DNA from: Flavobacteriaceae bacterium MAR_2010_72
GTDB lineage: Bacteria; Bacteroidota; Bacteroidia; Flavobacteriales; Flavobacteriaceae
Direction: 5' to 3'
DNA: 64,000 bases
Assembly: GCA_003550275.1 (NCBI GenBank)
Contig: QXCW01000002.1
Span: forward strand, 1,116,001-1,180,000
The notes under the pieces are model-generated. The model worked only from the letters and a program-made list of their open reading frames with translations. It was not told the origin of the DNA and searched no databases. The first letter of the stretch is position 1. Every line of letters starts with the position of its first letter. The translations under genes and the position numbers were made by a program. This document shows, piece by piece, positions 17,341 to 26,078 of the stretch.

Positions 17341-17484
17341 TTAATTAGAGTTCTGTTTTTCAGATTCTTTTACTCTTTTAATGTAACCAGCCTTTTTTCC
17401 AGAAGAGTAGCCTAGAAAAAATATTGCTACAGGAACTAATATTATTAAAATTACTTGTGCTGCTCCAATTGCTAATGAAATCAT
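17341..17484 (-). CDS. Small single-helix membrane protein, 47 residues
   Basis: Reads MISLAIGAAQVILIILVPV, then AIFFLGYSSGKKAGYIKR and a charged tail ending in QNSN. One long hydrophobic helix (about 5-25) is followed by a basic cytoplasmic-type tail. It has an ATG, a TAA and no overlap with another gene. It lies between two nuclease genes on the same strand (spacers 127 and 116 bp). It could be a toxin-like or regulatory microprotein, or unrelated; small size limits certainty. Confidence 0.45.
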   Translation of the reverse strand: MISLAIGAAQVILIILVPVAIFFLGYSSGKKAGYIKRVKESEKQNSN

Positions 17485-17600
17485 AGTTTATTGTTTTAAT
17501 GTTAATTTGTTAGGTTTGTTTGATCAATGAATGCCAACGATCTTATATAATTAATAGAAATGCGCATTTATCGTTTAATTTAGTATGTAGAGTTCTAATT

Positions 17601-19445
17601 TTATTTGGTTAAGGCTTTAATAATTCGATCTTCATTTATTACGATATCTCTGAATAATACATGAGGAAATTCCTCATACTTTGAAATCTTAAAGGTTTCA
17701 AAAACTTTAGATAAAGTTGATGCTGTCAGAAGCGACAAATTCATTTCGGTATCCATTTCACAATCATAAATAAAATCATCACTAAATTCTGGAGCAACAA
17801 GTAATATTTTGACGATTCTTAAATTGTTTTTAAGTGCTAACTTTTGATATGATTTCAATTGTCTAGAAACTGTACTAAATTTGTTATAGCCTTTCTCTTT
17901 AATTGTTTTGCACTCTACAATAATTATTTCATCATTACCTAAATTTAAAAGAATATCCATCATATCCTTTTGAGTATTTAGTTGTTTTTTAAAATGATCA
18001 TCTACATTAAATCCTAATGATTTAAAAATTGTTTTTGTAAGTTCTTCAAACTTTATACCTAGCTCACTTTCTTTAACTGATATTCCATTTTCTTTTAATA
18101 AATTCAAGTTTCGATAACCAACATTTACATAGTTTTCGAGATATAAATTTTCTACATCCTTATAATGCTCAAGAATATTTAAGATATCATCACCACGTTG
18201 TTTGATACCATTCTCTTTAATAAATTTAGTTAAATCGGGTTTGGTGATTAAATCTAATATATCTCTAGGCTTTATATTGTAGTCAAGTAAGAAGTCAGCA
18301 TTTAGTACAAATTCATCCTGTAGTTCAAACTGCTCTTTTAATTCCTTATTTAGTTTCGGTAATGATTGATTTAGTTCTGTGAGCATTTTGTCAAATCCAT
18401 CTATAGATATACCAACTTTCTCATCTTTTTCAACATTTTCAAAATGTTCAATCAGACTCTTAATCTTATCTTCTAATGTGCTACCCTTTAGATTAGGTAT
18501 ATTGAGCCCTTTTTCGCAAAGTTCATTCAGTATTTTCTTTTTTTCAGTAAGTGTAATCCCTTGCTTATAAATTTCATGAGATAGTAAATCATTAAAAGAA
18601 ATACCTTCTTTAATTATTTCTTCTATTTTTTGTGAAGCTGTTAATTTTCTATCAATATTATGCTCTTTTGCAATTTGATTAATTATAGGCTCTCTCAATA
18701 ATTTTAAAGTACGTCTATAAAATTTTTCAGCAACTTCATGTTTTCGGACTTTTCTTAAAAGTCTAACCATTTCATCTGCCACATAAATGGTGTTCTCTTT
18801 TTTTGAATAAAACACAACCCCAATATTTTTAAGGTTATTAATAACCTCTTGAATGTCATATTTTTTAATGGGCAAAATGGAGTAATTGATCAGTTTAATA
18901 TCCTCTTGAGATAAACCAAGTTGTTTGGATAGGGTCAAAATTATTGTTAATTCATCAGCAGTTACTCTAGCTTCTCTATTATTATCAACATCATTTGTAT
19001 ATGCTGTGCTTAAACAGGCTTTGTAAATTCGGAAATCTCTCTTTCTTGACTCACTTATTTCCGATTTGTCATTTTCTAATTCTGTGTTTAAACTTTTTAT
19101 TTTATTCTTTAATAGTTTAATTTCAGTTTCATATAATCTTGAAAACCAATCTTGCTTCATTATACAATTACCATCTCTGATGATGATATCAATTAAAATA
19201 TCAAGTTGAGAATTGGCTTCTTGAAACTCACAGTGTATATATTCTGAAAATTCAGTAGAAATTAAATTAAAAATATTGGATACATTTTGGCTATCGACAG
19301 ATTTAAGTCCTTTATCTGATTGGCTTAAAATTTTTTCAATTTCCTTTGCATTTTTTGGGTTTTTTGAAATGATATTGTCAATTATTTTAATAAAAGAGTT
19401 TTTTTCCAAAGAGCCTAGTTTATCTAATATCTTTTCTAATTTCAT
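17601..19445 (-). CDS. Large helical protein with C-terminal restriction-endonuclease-like domain
   Basis: 614 residues. Residues 1-460 are almost entirely helical and charged, with an early coiled coil (about 110-145) and no enzyme motif I recognise. The last 150 residues form a PD-(D/E)XK fold: LGIKFEELTKTIFKSLGFNV (about 462-481), Asp497 in MMDILLN, and Glu511-Cys-Lys513 in IIIVECKT. After that comes SRQLKSYQKLAL, in the place of the Mrr-type QxxxY. It is therefore likely a nuclease, perhaps a stand-alone type IV-like restriction enzyme, with the long N-terminus sensing DNA or a partner. The neighbouring NucS-like gene hints at a nuclease-rich spot. Confidence 0.65.
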   Translation of the reverse strand: MKLEKILDKLGSLEKNSFIKIIDNIISKNPKNAKEIEKILSQSDKGLKSVDSQNVSNIFNLISTEFSEYIHCEFQEANSQLDILIDIIIRDGNCIMKQDWFSRLYETEIKLLKNKIKSLNTELENDKSEISESRKRDFRIYKACLSTAYTNDVDNNREARVTADELTIILTLSKQLGLSQEDIKLINYSILPIKKYDIQEVINNLKNIGVVFYSKKENTIYVADEMVRLLRKVRKHEVAEKFYRRTLKLLREPIINQIAKEHNIDRKLTASQKIEEIIKEGISFNDLLSHEIYKQGITLTEKKKILNELCEKGLNIPNLKGSTLEDKIKSLIEHFENVEKDEKVGISIDGFDKMLTELNQSLPKLNKELKEQFELQDEFVLNADFLLDYNIKPRDILDLITKPDLTKFIKENGIKQRGDDILNILEHYKDVENLYLENYVNVGYRNLNLLKENGISVKESELGIKFEELTKTIFKSLGFNVDDHFKKQLNTQKDMMDILLNLGNDEIIIVECKTIKEKGYNKFSTVSRQLKSYQKLALKNNLRIVKILLVAPEFSDDFIYDCEMDTEMNLSLLTASTLSKVFETFKISKYEEFPHVLFRDIVINEDRIIKALTK

Positions 19446-19583
19446 GTGATTTTCATTTTAGTTCAGTTATATTTTCAACTTACTTCTAGGTGTTTTTAGG
19501 TAAATCAAAACCAGCAAACAAAGCAACACATATTGGTTTAGATAAATCTAGTGATTTATTTTATACGGAGTTTCCAATGTTTT

Positions 19584-20222
19584 TTATTCAAATTTTCTTA
19601 ATTCTTTTAGTCTTAAATTTGCAAAAGATAATTTGTCAATTATTTCTGATTTTTCTTTTTCCAAAATGTCAGTATTGTTCAGTTTAATAGCAGTACCAGC
19701 CATACAGACCATTAACATTCCTTTTGCTGCTCCAATTTCGGAATAATCTATATCTGTTGCAATTACTGCATTACCTCCTAAATTCAGGGCTTGCATACGT
19801 AATTGAGCAAAACACATATTTTCTCCACCTTTTAATTTTTGATTATGTCTATTAGATTGAGAACCAAATAAGTCAGTAAAGGAAGAAGTGAATTCAGTAA
19901 TAACACCAGTACCAGTTGTGGATTGTCCAGTTACCATATCTAAAATTTTATAATCCCAATTTAGAGGGGTGTGAGTTGAAATTACTGGAATATTATCTAT
20001 TTTATTTTTTAAGTAGGCAGTCAGATTGTTTATTTCTGTTTGGTATTTATAATTAGCTTCTTCGTAAAGTTCTTTGGCACATTTTGTACAATGTCCTTCA
20101 GCTTTATTTTCGCTAAACTCATTAATAATTGCAGTGGCTTTTTTTGTCAAAAGTTTTGTGCTTGACATTATTCCGCTTTTCAATAAGGTTTGACAGTTTG
20201 GGCAGTTATTTAATTCACTCAT
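19584..20222 (-). CDS. YbjQ/UPF0145-like protein with zinc-ribbon N-terminus
   Basis: 212 residues. Two CxxC pairs (CPNC near residue 7 and CTKC near 44) suggest a split zinc ribbon. The C-terminal 110 residues follow the YbjQ pattern: WDYKILDMVTGQSTTGTGV, LRMQALNLGGNAVIATDIDYSE, then MLMVCMAGTAIKL. YbjQ-like proteins form pentamers and are called heavy-metal-binding, but no firm role is established. Zinc ribbon plus YbjQ is a known domain combination. It is a single gene on the minus strand between the nuclease and a lipoprotein. Confidence 0.7.
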   Translation of the reverse strand: MSELNNCPNCQTLLKSGIMSSTKLLTKKATAIINEFSENKAEGHCTKCAKELYEEANYKYQTEINNLTAYLKNKIDNIPVISTHTPLNWDYKILDMVTGQSTTGTGVITEFTSSFTDLFGSQSNRHNQKLKGGENMCFAQLRMQALNLGGNAVIATDIDYSEIGAAKGMLMVCMAGTAIKLNNTDILEKEKSEIIDKLSFANLRLKELRKFE

Positions 20223-20285
20223 TTTTTTGGTTAGATTTAAAATTAAGGTAATGTGTTACAATGTGTTTCCATTCCGTTGTTTTTT

Positions 20286-21197
20286 CTATAGTCTTTTTAT
20301 TAAAATATAATCTCCATTTTCATCAAAATCATCTATAGTTAAATCTTTTTTAAACCCGTAACCTTCTGAAACATAGCTTACAGGCGGATTGTCAAATCTC
20401 TCATATTTTCTTATGATGTTCAATTTTTTATGAAGCACAATGTAAATTGGATAGCCTTTGAATTCAGATTCCTCAATTTCGTAACCTAATGCAAAAGGAA
20501 TTGTTTTTGTGTGAGAGAAGTCATTTTTATAATCAGCTGAATTGCCTAAATAACTTCCATAATCATCCCAACGTCTAAACCTGTATTCGAGTCCAAGAGT
20601 TGTAATATTTTGTAAAATACCATCTTTCAATCTATATGCTAAAATATGTGGGAGGTTTGGATCTTTTATTTTTGATGTAATTGAAACACTTGCCGTTAAA
20701 TACATAGAGCCTCTTTCTGCACTCCTATAAAAATATCTATCTCCATAAGAATCAAATGTGAAACTTTTTTTAAATTGAATACTGCTAAAAGTTAAAGTTA
20801 AATTTTCTAGCTCTATTTTTGAGCTAGGTTTTAAAATTTTAAACCCTAAAGATTTTTTTAACTCCTCTTTTCGCTTTTCTTCTTCAAAGTATTTTTCAAT
20901 ATTTTCTATTTCTTTTTTTGATTTATTTTCATATTCAGAACCTTTGTGGTTTTCTGCGATATTGGTAAAATATTCAAGTGCTTTTTTTCTATTCCCTGCT
21001 GCTAATAATTTTTGACCGTGCAGGAATTGATTGTCAGGTGTATTTTTTAAACTGTCTATTGTTTTCTTTAAACTAGTCAATTCAGTTTTTAGTTCTGTGT
21101 TGTCTCGTTCTAATTCTTTGTATTCTTTAGATGATTTGATGTCAGTATTACAAGATGAAATTGTAATAATTAAAATCAAGTGTATAATTATTCTCAT
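20286..21197 (-). CDS. Lipoprotein with N-terminal coiled coil
   Basis: 303 residues. The lipobox is at TISSC (Cys16). A coiled coil follows (about 22-52, YKELERDNTELKTELTSLKK) and then a TPR-like helical pair (LLAAGNRKKALEYFTNIAE, about 65-84). The remaining 180 residues look like beta structure, with strands such as MYLTASVSITS and YPIYIVLHKKL. I recognise no family for this part. It is anchored by lipid in an envelope membrane and may interact with a partner through the coiled coil. Confidence 0.65.
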   Translation of the reverse strand: MRIIIHLILIITISSCNTDIKSSKEYKELERDNTELKTELTSLKKTIDSLKNTPDNQFLHGQKLLAAGNRKKALEYFTNIAENHKGSEYENKSKKEIENIEKYFEEEKRKEELKKSLGFKILKPSSKIELENLTLTFSSIQFKKSFTFDSYGDRYFYRSAERGSMYLTASVSITSKIKDPNLPHILAYRLKDGILQNITTLGLEYRFRRWDDYGSYLGNSADYKNDFSHTKTIPFALGYEIEESEFKGYPIYIVLHKKLNIIRKYERFDNPPVSYVSEGYGFKKDLTIDDFDENGDYILIKRL

Positions 21198-21413
21198 TTC
21201 CCTTTATAAAATTTAGTAGTTAAATTTGCATAATTCAATTTGAATTAGTTTACGGTTTTCCATATTCTGATATGAGTTTTAATGATATTTCAATTTTTTA
21301 ACAATGAATGGCAACTTGTTTTATTATGACTTAAAGTCTCCATCAACTCTTAAAATCACACCATATCAACACGCTTCAATCTTATTTTAAAAAGTTTTTG
21401 TTTGGTTGTAATA

Positions 21414-21822
21414 CTTTATACCAAGTAACTCAAAAAAAGCGAATTTTCCTATACGTAACCTTACGTATTTTTAGCTGCTTTTGGCTTTGTTCGAGAATGC
21501 TCCTAAAAACGCCCAGTTTTAAAGATAGCATAAACTCCAGTTCTCGATACTTCGCTGCGCTCAACTCGAACAGACAGTAGCTATTTTTATCACTTCGAGT
21601 GTCCCGCTTGGCGGGATGTATCGAGAAGCAATTTGAGTACGAGTTCTCGATACGTCGCTCGGCGCCACTCGAACAGACAGTGGTTGTAGATGTTGTCACA
21701 TCGAGTGGTTTCGAGCCTGTGAAGAATTGCCTTGGGATGACACCTAACTTTGCAAGTATATCAAACTAAAAATCCGACCTGCCACGCTTTTGGGCGTGGG
21801 AGGATTTTCCAAGTGTGGACTG
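21414..21822. repeat. Repeat family A, copy 1
   Basis: Starts at ATACCAAGTAACTC and carries, in order: TACGTAACCTTACGTA (palindromic), TTTTTAGCTGCTTTTGGC, a TTCTCGATAC/CACTCGAACAGACAG palindrome, a TCACTTCGAGTGTCCCGC palindrome, a second pair, ACACCTAACTTTGCAAGTA, then the hairpin CCACGC-GCGTGG inside AAAATCC-GGATTTT. It fills most of the 660-bp spacer and ends at a boundary element. Confidence 0.85.
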
Positions 21823-21827
21823 ACCAA

Positions 21828-21857
21828 GCCATAGCTTATATAGGGTGTTAACGGCAG
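21828..21857 (-). repeat. Cassette-boundary element (AGCCATAGCTTATATAGGG form)
   Basis: Two bases beyond the stop codon of the membrane-protein gene 21860-22621. AAGCCATAGCTTATATA is shared with the copy at 23344. Confidence 0.55.
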
Positions 21858-21859
21858 TT

Positions 21860-22621
21860 TCATTTTAAAACAGCCACACGCCTTTTATTTGTTATTCCTG
21901 TAAACATCAATAAGGATAAAAGAACCATGAAACTCACAAAAAATGTAATAAGTTGGTTAAGTGAGCCTACGAATGTAGTTAGTGGCTCAATAAGGTTGTA
22001 CTCATTTAGAATTAAGTAAATAAAGTCATTTATAATAAAAAAGGAACTGGAAACCAATATCGGCCATCCATTCCTTCGATCCTTCAAGAAAAAGAGAATT
22101 CCTACAAATAAAGTAATATACATCCCATATCCGATTAGCTCGGGAGCAACTGCAAGCATCAAAAAGAAAATACTAATACCCAGCATTAGTACAACAGTAC
22201 CTAAGAGAAAGGCGGCATGTATTTTTCTTCTTTTTTTCAGGATAAATGCCAATAAAATGATTAGCCCTAATTCTATCGGTGCTAATGTGTTTTGTACAAT
22301 CATAAAGTCTCCTTCACCTGAAACCAGACCTTTATGAGCCGAGTGAATGGCTAATAGTACTGCTTGGGCAAAAAATAAAGGGCCAAAAAACAAAATTGAT
22401 AGTCCAACTCGCTTGTGTTTTATGCCTTGTTTATTTCCGATAAGACTGAGCTGGTATAGCATCAAAAACAACCAACTGAAATTGACTATTGCGTGAAATA
22501 TTTGGTAAAGATTAGGTTTTGCATCAGCTTTAAAAAAGATATTCCAAAAACCCGAAACGGTTAATAGGATGGTAGTTAATATGAGCAGATATTCGAAAAT
22601 ATATTTTTTAAAATTGGTCAT
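21860..22621 (-). CDS. Seven-helix membrane protein
   Basis: 253 residues with seven hydrophobic helices and short basic loops. His43 (LYQIFHAIVNFSWLF) and HKRVGLS near 69 reproduce the H-x-x-x-x-x-SW and H(K/R)xxG points of the proteins at 15657-16361 and 52519-53250. An internal Glu (LAPIELGL, about 115) corresponds to a Glu in the 52519 protein. That suggests one broad family, perhaps a haem- or quinone-linked or transport protein; I do not know a function. It forms a single-gene unit between two copies of repeat family A. Confidence 0.6.
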   Translation of the reverse strand: MTNFKKYIFEYLLILTTILLTVSGFWNIFFKADAKPNLYQIFHAIVNFSWLFLMLYQLSLIGNKQGIKHKRVGLSILFFGPLFFAQAVLLAIHSAHKGLVSGEGDFMIVQNTLAPIELGLIILLAFILKKRRKIHAAFLLGTVVLMLGISIFFLMLAVAPELIGYGMYITLFVGILFFLKDRRNGWPILVSSSFFIINDFIYLILNEYNLIEPLTTFVGSLNQLITFFVSFMVLLSLLMFTGITNKRRVAVLK

Positions 22622-22755
22622 CGTTAGTCTCGATTATGGTGTGTATAGTATTTGTCGCTAGCTAGTTATATCCAAACTGAAATTACATTGATAACAGCTA
22701 TAGTTTGGTATAAATAAATGCTTGTTAATGGTTAAAAGTAAATGTAAACTTTTTT

Positions 22756-23342
22756 TAGATGCTGTACTATACGTAACCTTACGTATTTTTAGCTGCTTTT
22801 GGCATTGTTCGAGAATCGTCCCAATAACTCCTAGTTTTAAAGATAGTATGAACTCCAGTTCTCGATACGTCGCTCCGCGCCACTCGAACAGACAGTGGTT
22901 GTAGATGTTGTCACTTCGAGTGTCCCGCTTGGCGGGATGTATCGAGAAGACAACTCAACAGCTCCACGATTCAACACACCATAAACTCTACACCATCCCA
23001 CTATCCTTCGAGAATCGTCCCAAAAACTCCTAGTTTTAAAGATAGCATGAACTCCAGTTCTCGATACGTCATCCCGATGTCTCGGGATTCAACTCGAACA
23101 GACAGTGATTATACATGTTGTCACTTCGAGTGTCCCGCAAAGGCGGGATGTATCGAGAAGGAATTTGAGTACGAGTTCTCGATCCTCTTTCGGCAAGCTC
23201 AAGACTCTCGAACAGACAGAGGTTATAGATGTTGTCACTTCGAGTGGTTTCGAGCCTGTGAGGAATTGCCTTGGGATGACACCTAACTTTGCAAGTACAT
23301 CAAACTAAAAATCTGTGTGGATTTTCCAAGTGTGGACTGACC
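22756..23342. repeat. Repeat family A, copy 2 (internally duplicated)
   Basis: Starts at TACGTAACCTTACGTA. The inner block 'TTCGAGAATCGTCCC...CTCCTAGTTTTAAAGATAG...ACTCCAGTTCTCGATACGTC' occurs twice (about 22808-22870 and 23008-23070), so this copy is longer than the others. The right end matches copy 1 up to TTTTCCAAGTGTGGACTGACC. Short frames inside it are produced by the repeat and are not genes. Confidence 0.85.
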
Positions 23343-23343
23343 A

Positions 23344-23371
23344 AGCCATAGCTTATATACTGTGCTGGCAG
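23344..23371 (-). repeat. Cassette-boundary element (AGCCATAGCTTATATACTGTG form)
   Basis: Nine bases beyond the stop codon of the hydrolase gene 23381-24319. Ends in GTGCTGGCAGTAG, like the copy at 32590 (GTGTTGGCAGTAG). Confidence 0.6.
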
Positions 23372-23380
23372 TAGTTATTG

Positions 23381-24319
23381 TTATTCATTCCTTTCAACAT
23401 CTAATAAAAAATCAGCGATAATCTTTATATTTTCTTCAGGCGCATCGTGCATTGTAACATGCCCTACGTCTTTAATGACTTCCATCCTTGAATTTGGTGT
23501 AAGTGATTGATAGTGAGCTACCGTTTGTGGTCGTGCACCATCATATTCTCCTGTAATATATAGAGTTGGAACTTTTATTTCCTTGAGATCATTAGTCCTG
23601 TCATAATCTTTCAAGGTTCCTGTGGCCACAAAATCATTGTTTCCCCACATGTAATGGTACACATTAAGACCTATTCCGTTGAATGTACTATCTAAATCTA
23701 CTGATGGTGGTAATTTTCTAAAGTAAAAATTTTGATAAAATTGATTCATCGCTTGATTTAGTTTAATGGTATCTGTAACAATATTTTGTTTGCTTTCATT
23801 AAGAGATAATTGCAACGAATCTGGCATACGTGATATTAGGGTATCCATATCCGAAGCCCATAAAGAAGTGCTCAAACTTGGACTCGCAAAAATTAAGGCT
23901 TTTACATCTTCTGGGTATTTTAAATAGTATTCTATTGCTAACATTGAACCCCATGAATGACCATATAAATAAAATTTTTTAATTTTCAAATTGGTCACCA
24001 ATTGACGTACTTGATTTATGTGATTGTCAATAGTCATTAAAGACGTATCACTAATTCTATCTGAACGTCCGCAACCCAATTGATCAAAAACTATTACCGG
24101 TCGATCTTTGCTTAAGGGTTTAAGAGGATTTAAATAATAACTCGGATATCCGGGGCCTCCATGTAATAAAACAATTGGAATTTCATCGTTATCACCAATA
24201 ACTTGATACCAAATTTTACCGCCATCCAATTCCAAGAAATCTTGACCTGATTGTAGTTTTTCACCGGTATTACACGAGGTAATGACTACAATTGCAAATA
24301 ATAAGAGTATTGTTTTCAT
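23381..24319 (-). CDS. Proline iminopeptidase-like alpha/beta-hydrolase lipoprotein
   Basis: 312 residues. Lipobox VITSC gives a lipidated Cys16. The oxyanion motif HGGPG is at 53-57, the nucleophile Ser122 in GHSWGS, Asp260 in TGEYDGARP and His287 in DVGHVTMHD. HGGPG plus GHSWGG/S is the pattern of prolyl aminopeptidases (S33), which remove N-terminal proline from peptides. Other family members act on esters or amides. A lipid anchor suggests action in the periplasm or at the outer membrane. It is a single-gene unit. Confidence 0.82.
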   Translation of the reverse strand: MKTILLLFAIVVITSCNTGEKLQSGQDFLELDGGKIWYQVIGDNDEIPIVLLHGGPGYPSYYLNPLKPLSKDRPVIVFDQLGCGRSDRISDTSLMTIDNHINQVRQLVTNLKIKKFYLYGHSWGSMLAIEYYLKYPEDVKALIFASPSLSTSLWASDMDTLISRMPDSLQLSLNESKQNIVTDTIKLNQAMNQFYQNFYFRKLPPSVDLDSTFNGIGLNVYHYMWGNNDFVATGTLKDYDRTNDLKEIKVPTLYITGEYDGARPQTVAHYQSLTPNSRMEVIKDVGHVTMHDAPEENIKIIADFLLDVERNE

Positions 24320-24525
24320 AAGAATTATTATTATATATATTTAATAGTTTGATCACTTTGTCATTTCTATACATAATGTTTAAAATTATGTAGCCTTTAT
24401 TCAGGACGGGTCAGTATTACTGCCAACGGTCTTGTGTTTGATTAGTTGCGGACTTTTCCAACGGAAATTGTCCGCCAACGTTAAAGATAATTGATTGCAG
24501 GAATTTCTAAGTGGAAAATTCGACC

Positions 24526-24552
24526 GCAATTAATTATACACCGTGTTGTGGC
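24526..24552 (-). repeat. Cassette-boundary element (GCAATTAATTATACACCGTG form)
   Basis: A clean copy of the main form, 41 bp beyond the stop codon of the mannitol dehydrogenase gene. It ends GTGTTGTGGCACG. The opposite arm of the spacer, CTGCCAACGGTCTTGTGTTTG (about 24421-24441), pairs imperfectly with it: TGCCAAC against GTTGTGGCA with one extra base. Confidence 0.7.
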
Positions 24553-24593
24553 ACGTTTTAATTTTTCACTTTTCAGAATCTGAATTGTAGATT

Positions 24594-26078
24594 TTAAATC
24601 ATATCCTTCATATACTTTTTGATATTGGTATCCTTATAGATTTTCTGAACTGCCTCTGTATACAACTTTGTAAATCTCTCATTTTTAATAAGATTACCAA
24701 AAAGAGATTCTTGTCTTATAAAGGCTAATGGGTCGGTTGTGGTTTGTTTGGCCGCTTGATGTAGTTCGGTGCTCATGGCATCGATAATTTCGATTGGATG
24801 CCCGTGTCTATCCATTCCTTTATCACTATAATAACACCAGGCAGCAATGATTAAGGTTGCAAACTTGATACTGCCACCAGTCGCTAAATTATCATGTATG
24901 GTAGCAATTAAAAATTTAGGCAATTTGGCGGAGCTTTCCGAACAAATACGGCCGACACTGTCTTTGATATTCGGGTTGGCAAAACGCTCTAATAGACTGT
25001 CTTTGTAGTCCTCCAAATCAATGCCTTCAACGTTTCCCAAAATGGGTGTCGCTTCTTGGTCTAGGTAGGCCCGCAAATAGGTTTTGAAGGTTTGGTCTTC
25101 TATGCAGGCATTGATGGTGGGGTGACCGTGAAGGGCTCCTAAAAGCCCCAATACTGAATGCCCGGCATTGAGCAGTCGTAGTTTCATTTTCTCATAAGGC
25201 CCCACATCAGGGACGAATTGTACGCCAACTTTTTCAAAAGCGGGCCGCCCGTTCGAAAATTTATCTTCTACCACCCATTGTATAAAAGGTTCGCAGGTAA
25301 CGGGCCAAGCATCTTGTACGCCATAGTTTTGTGCAAGGGTTTCGATATCTGCTTTCGTTGTTACCGGTGTAATGCGATCAACCATACTATTGGGGAAGCA
25401 GACTTCTTGGGCTATCCATTCCGCCAACCCTATATCTTGCACTTCGGCAAAGGCGAGTAGCATCTTACGCGCCATATCGCCATTGTGCTCAATATTGTCA
25501 CAAGACAAAATGGTAAAAGCAGGTAGCCAGTTATCGCGACGTCGTTTTAAGGCAGCGGTTAGAAAACCATATACGGTTATCGGGTCATTGGGGTGTCGTA
25601 GTTCGTATTGTATATCAGGGTTATCAAAATTGAATTCCCCCGTTGTGGGGTTAAAATTATATCCGCCTTCGGTAATCGTAAGTGATACTATTCGAGTATC
25701 AGCATTTGCCATACAGGCGATTACGGGTTCGGAGTCTGTGACTCCCATTTTAAAATTGACTATCGACCCGATGACTTCGGGTTGAATTTTTCCGTCGGGG
25801 TGTTTGACCATCAGCGTATACAGGTGGTCTTGCTTATTGAAAATATCGTGTAGTTTGGCATCCGCTTCGCGTAGGCCTATACCGCAGATTCCCCAGTCTA
25901 AAGCTTCGCCTAACTGCCGGAGTTGGTGTAAATAGTAAGCTTGATGTGCGCGGTGAAATCCACCGACACCAATGTGTACGATTCCTGTTTTATTCGCTTC
26001 GCGATTATAATTCGGAACGGGTATACGGCTTCCTACTTCCTCTAAATTTTGTTGTTGGAGTTGTATTGGTGTTTTCAT
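24594..26078 (-). CDS. Mannitol dehydrogenase family protein (long-chain polyol dehydrogenase)
   Basis: 494 residues from the ATG at 26078, whose first base overlaps the stop codon of the upstream permease gene (TAATG). A longer frame with a TTG start is rejected. The nucleotide-binding strand is GIVHIGVGGFHRAHQAYY (about 31-48). The family signature TEGGY follows SLTITEGGYNF, and a C-terminal domain starts at YEKMKLRLLNAGHS, containing the conserved Lys and His (KxxxxNxxH). Enzymes of this type oxidise mannitol to fructose, or act on mannonate, tagaturonate, arabinitol or sorbitol with NAD. Gene neighbours support uptake and oxidation of a polyol, perhaps mannitol from brown algae (inference). 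Confidence 0.88.
   Translation of the reverse strand: MKTPIQLQQQNLEEVGSRIPVPNYNREANKTGIVHIGVGGFHRAHQAYYLHQLRQLGEALDWGICGIGLREADAKLHDIFNKQDHLYTLMVKHPDGKIQPEVIGSIVNFKMGVTDSEPVIACMANADTRIVSLTITEGGYNFNPTTGEFNFDNPDIQYELRHPNDPITVYGFLTAALKRRRDNWLPAFTILSCDNIEHNGDMARKMLLAFAEVQDIGLAEWIAQEVCFPNSMVDRITPVTTKADIETLAQNYGVQDAWPVTCEPFIQWVVEDKFSNGRPAFEKVGVQFVPDVGPYEKMKLRLLNAGHSVLGLLGALHGHPTINACIEDQTFKTYLRAYLDQEATPILGNVEGIDLEDYKDSLLERFANPNIKDSVGRICSESSAKLPKFLIATIHDNLATGGSIKFATLIIAAWCYYSDKGMDRHGHPIEIIDAMSTELHQAAKQTTTDPLAFIRQESLFGNLIKNERFTKLYTEAVQKIYKDTNIKKYMKDMI

Noticed and set aside
21398-21699. Open frames on both strands (60 and 89 codons)
   Set aside because: They lie wholly within repeat family A; similar frames appear in every copy and follow the palindromes. 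No start signal or protein-like composition.
22722-23308. Three short plus-strand frames
   Set aside because: Same reason: produced by the TTCTCGATAC/CACTCGAAC palindromes of repeat A copy 2.
25372-25785. 137-codon frame opposite the mannitol dehydrogenase gene
   Set aside because: Shadow of a well-supported gene on the other strand.
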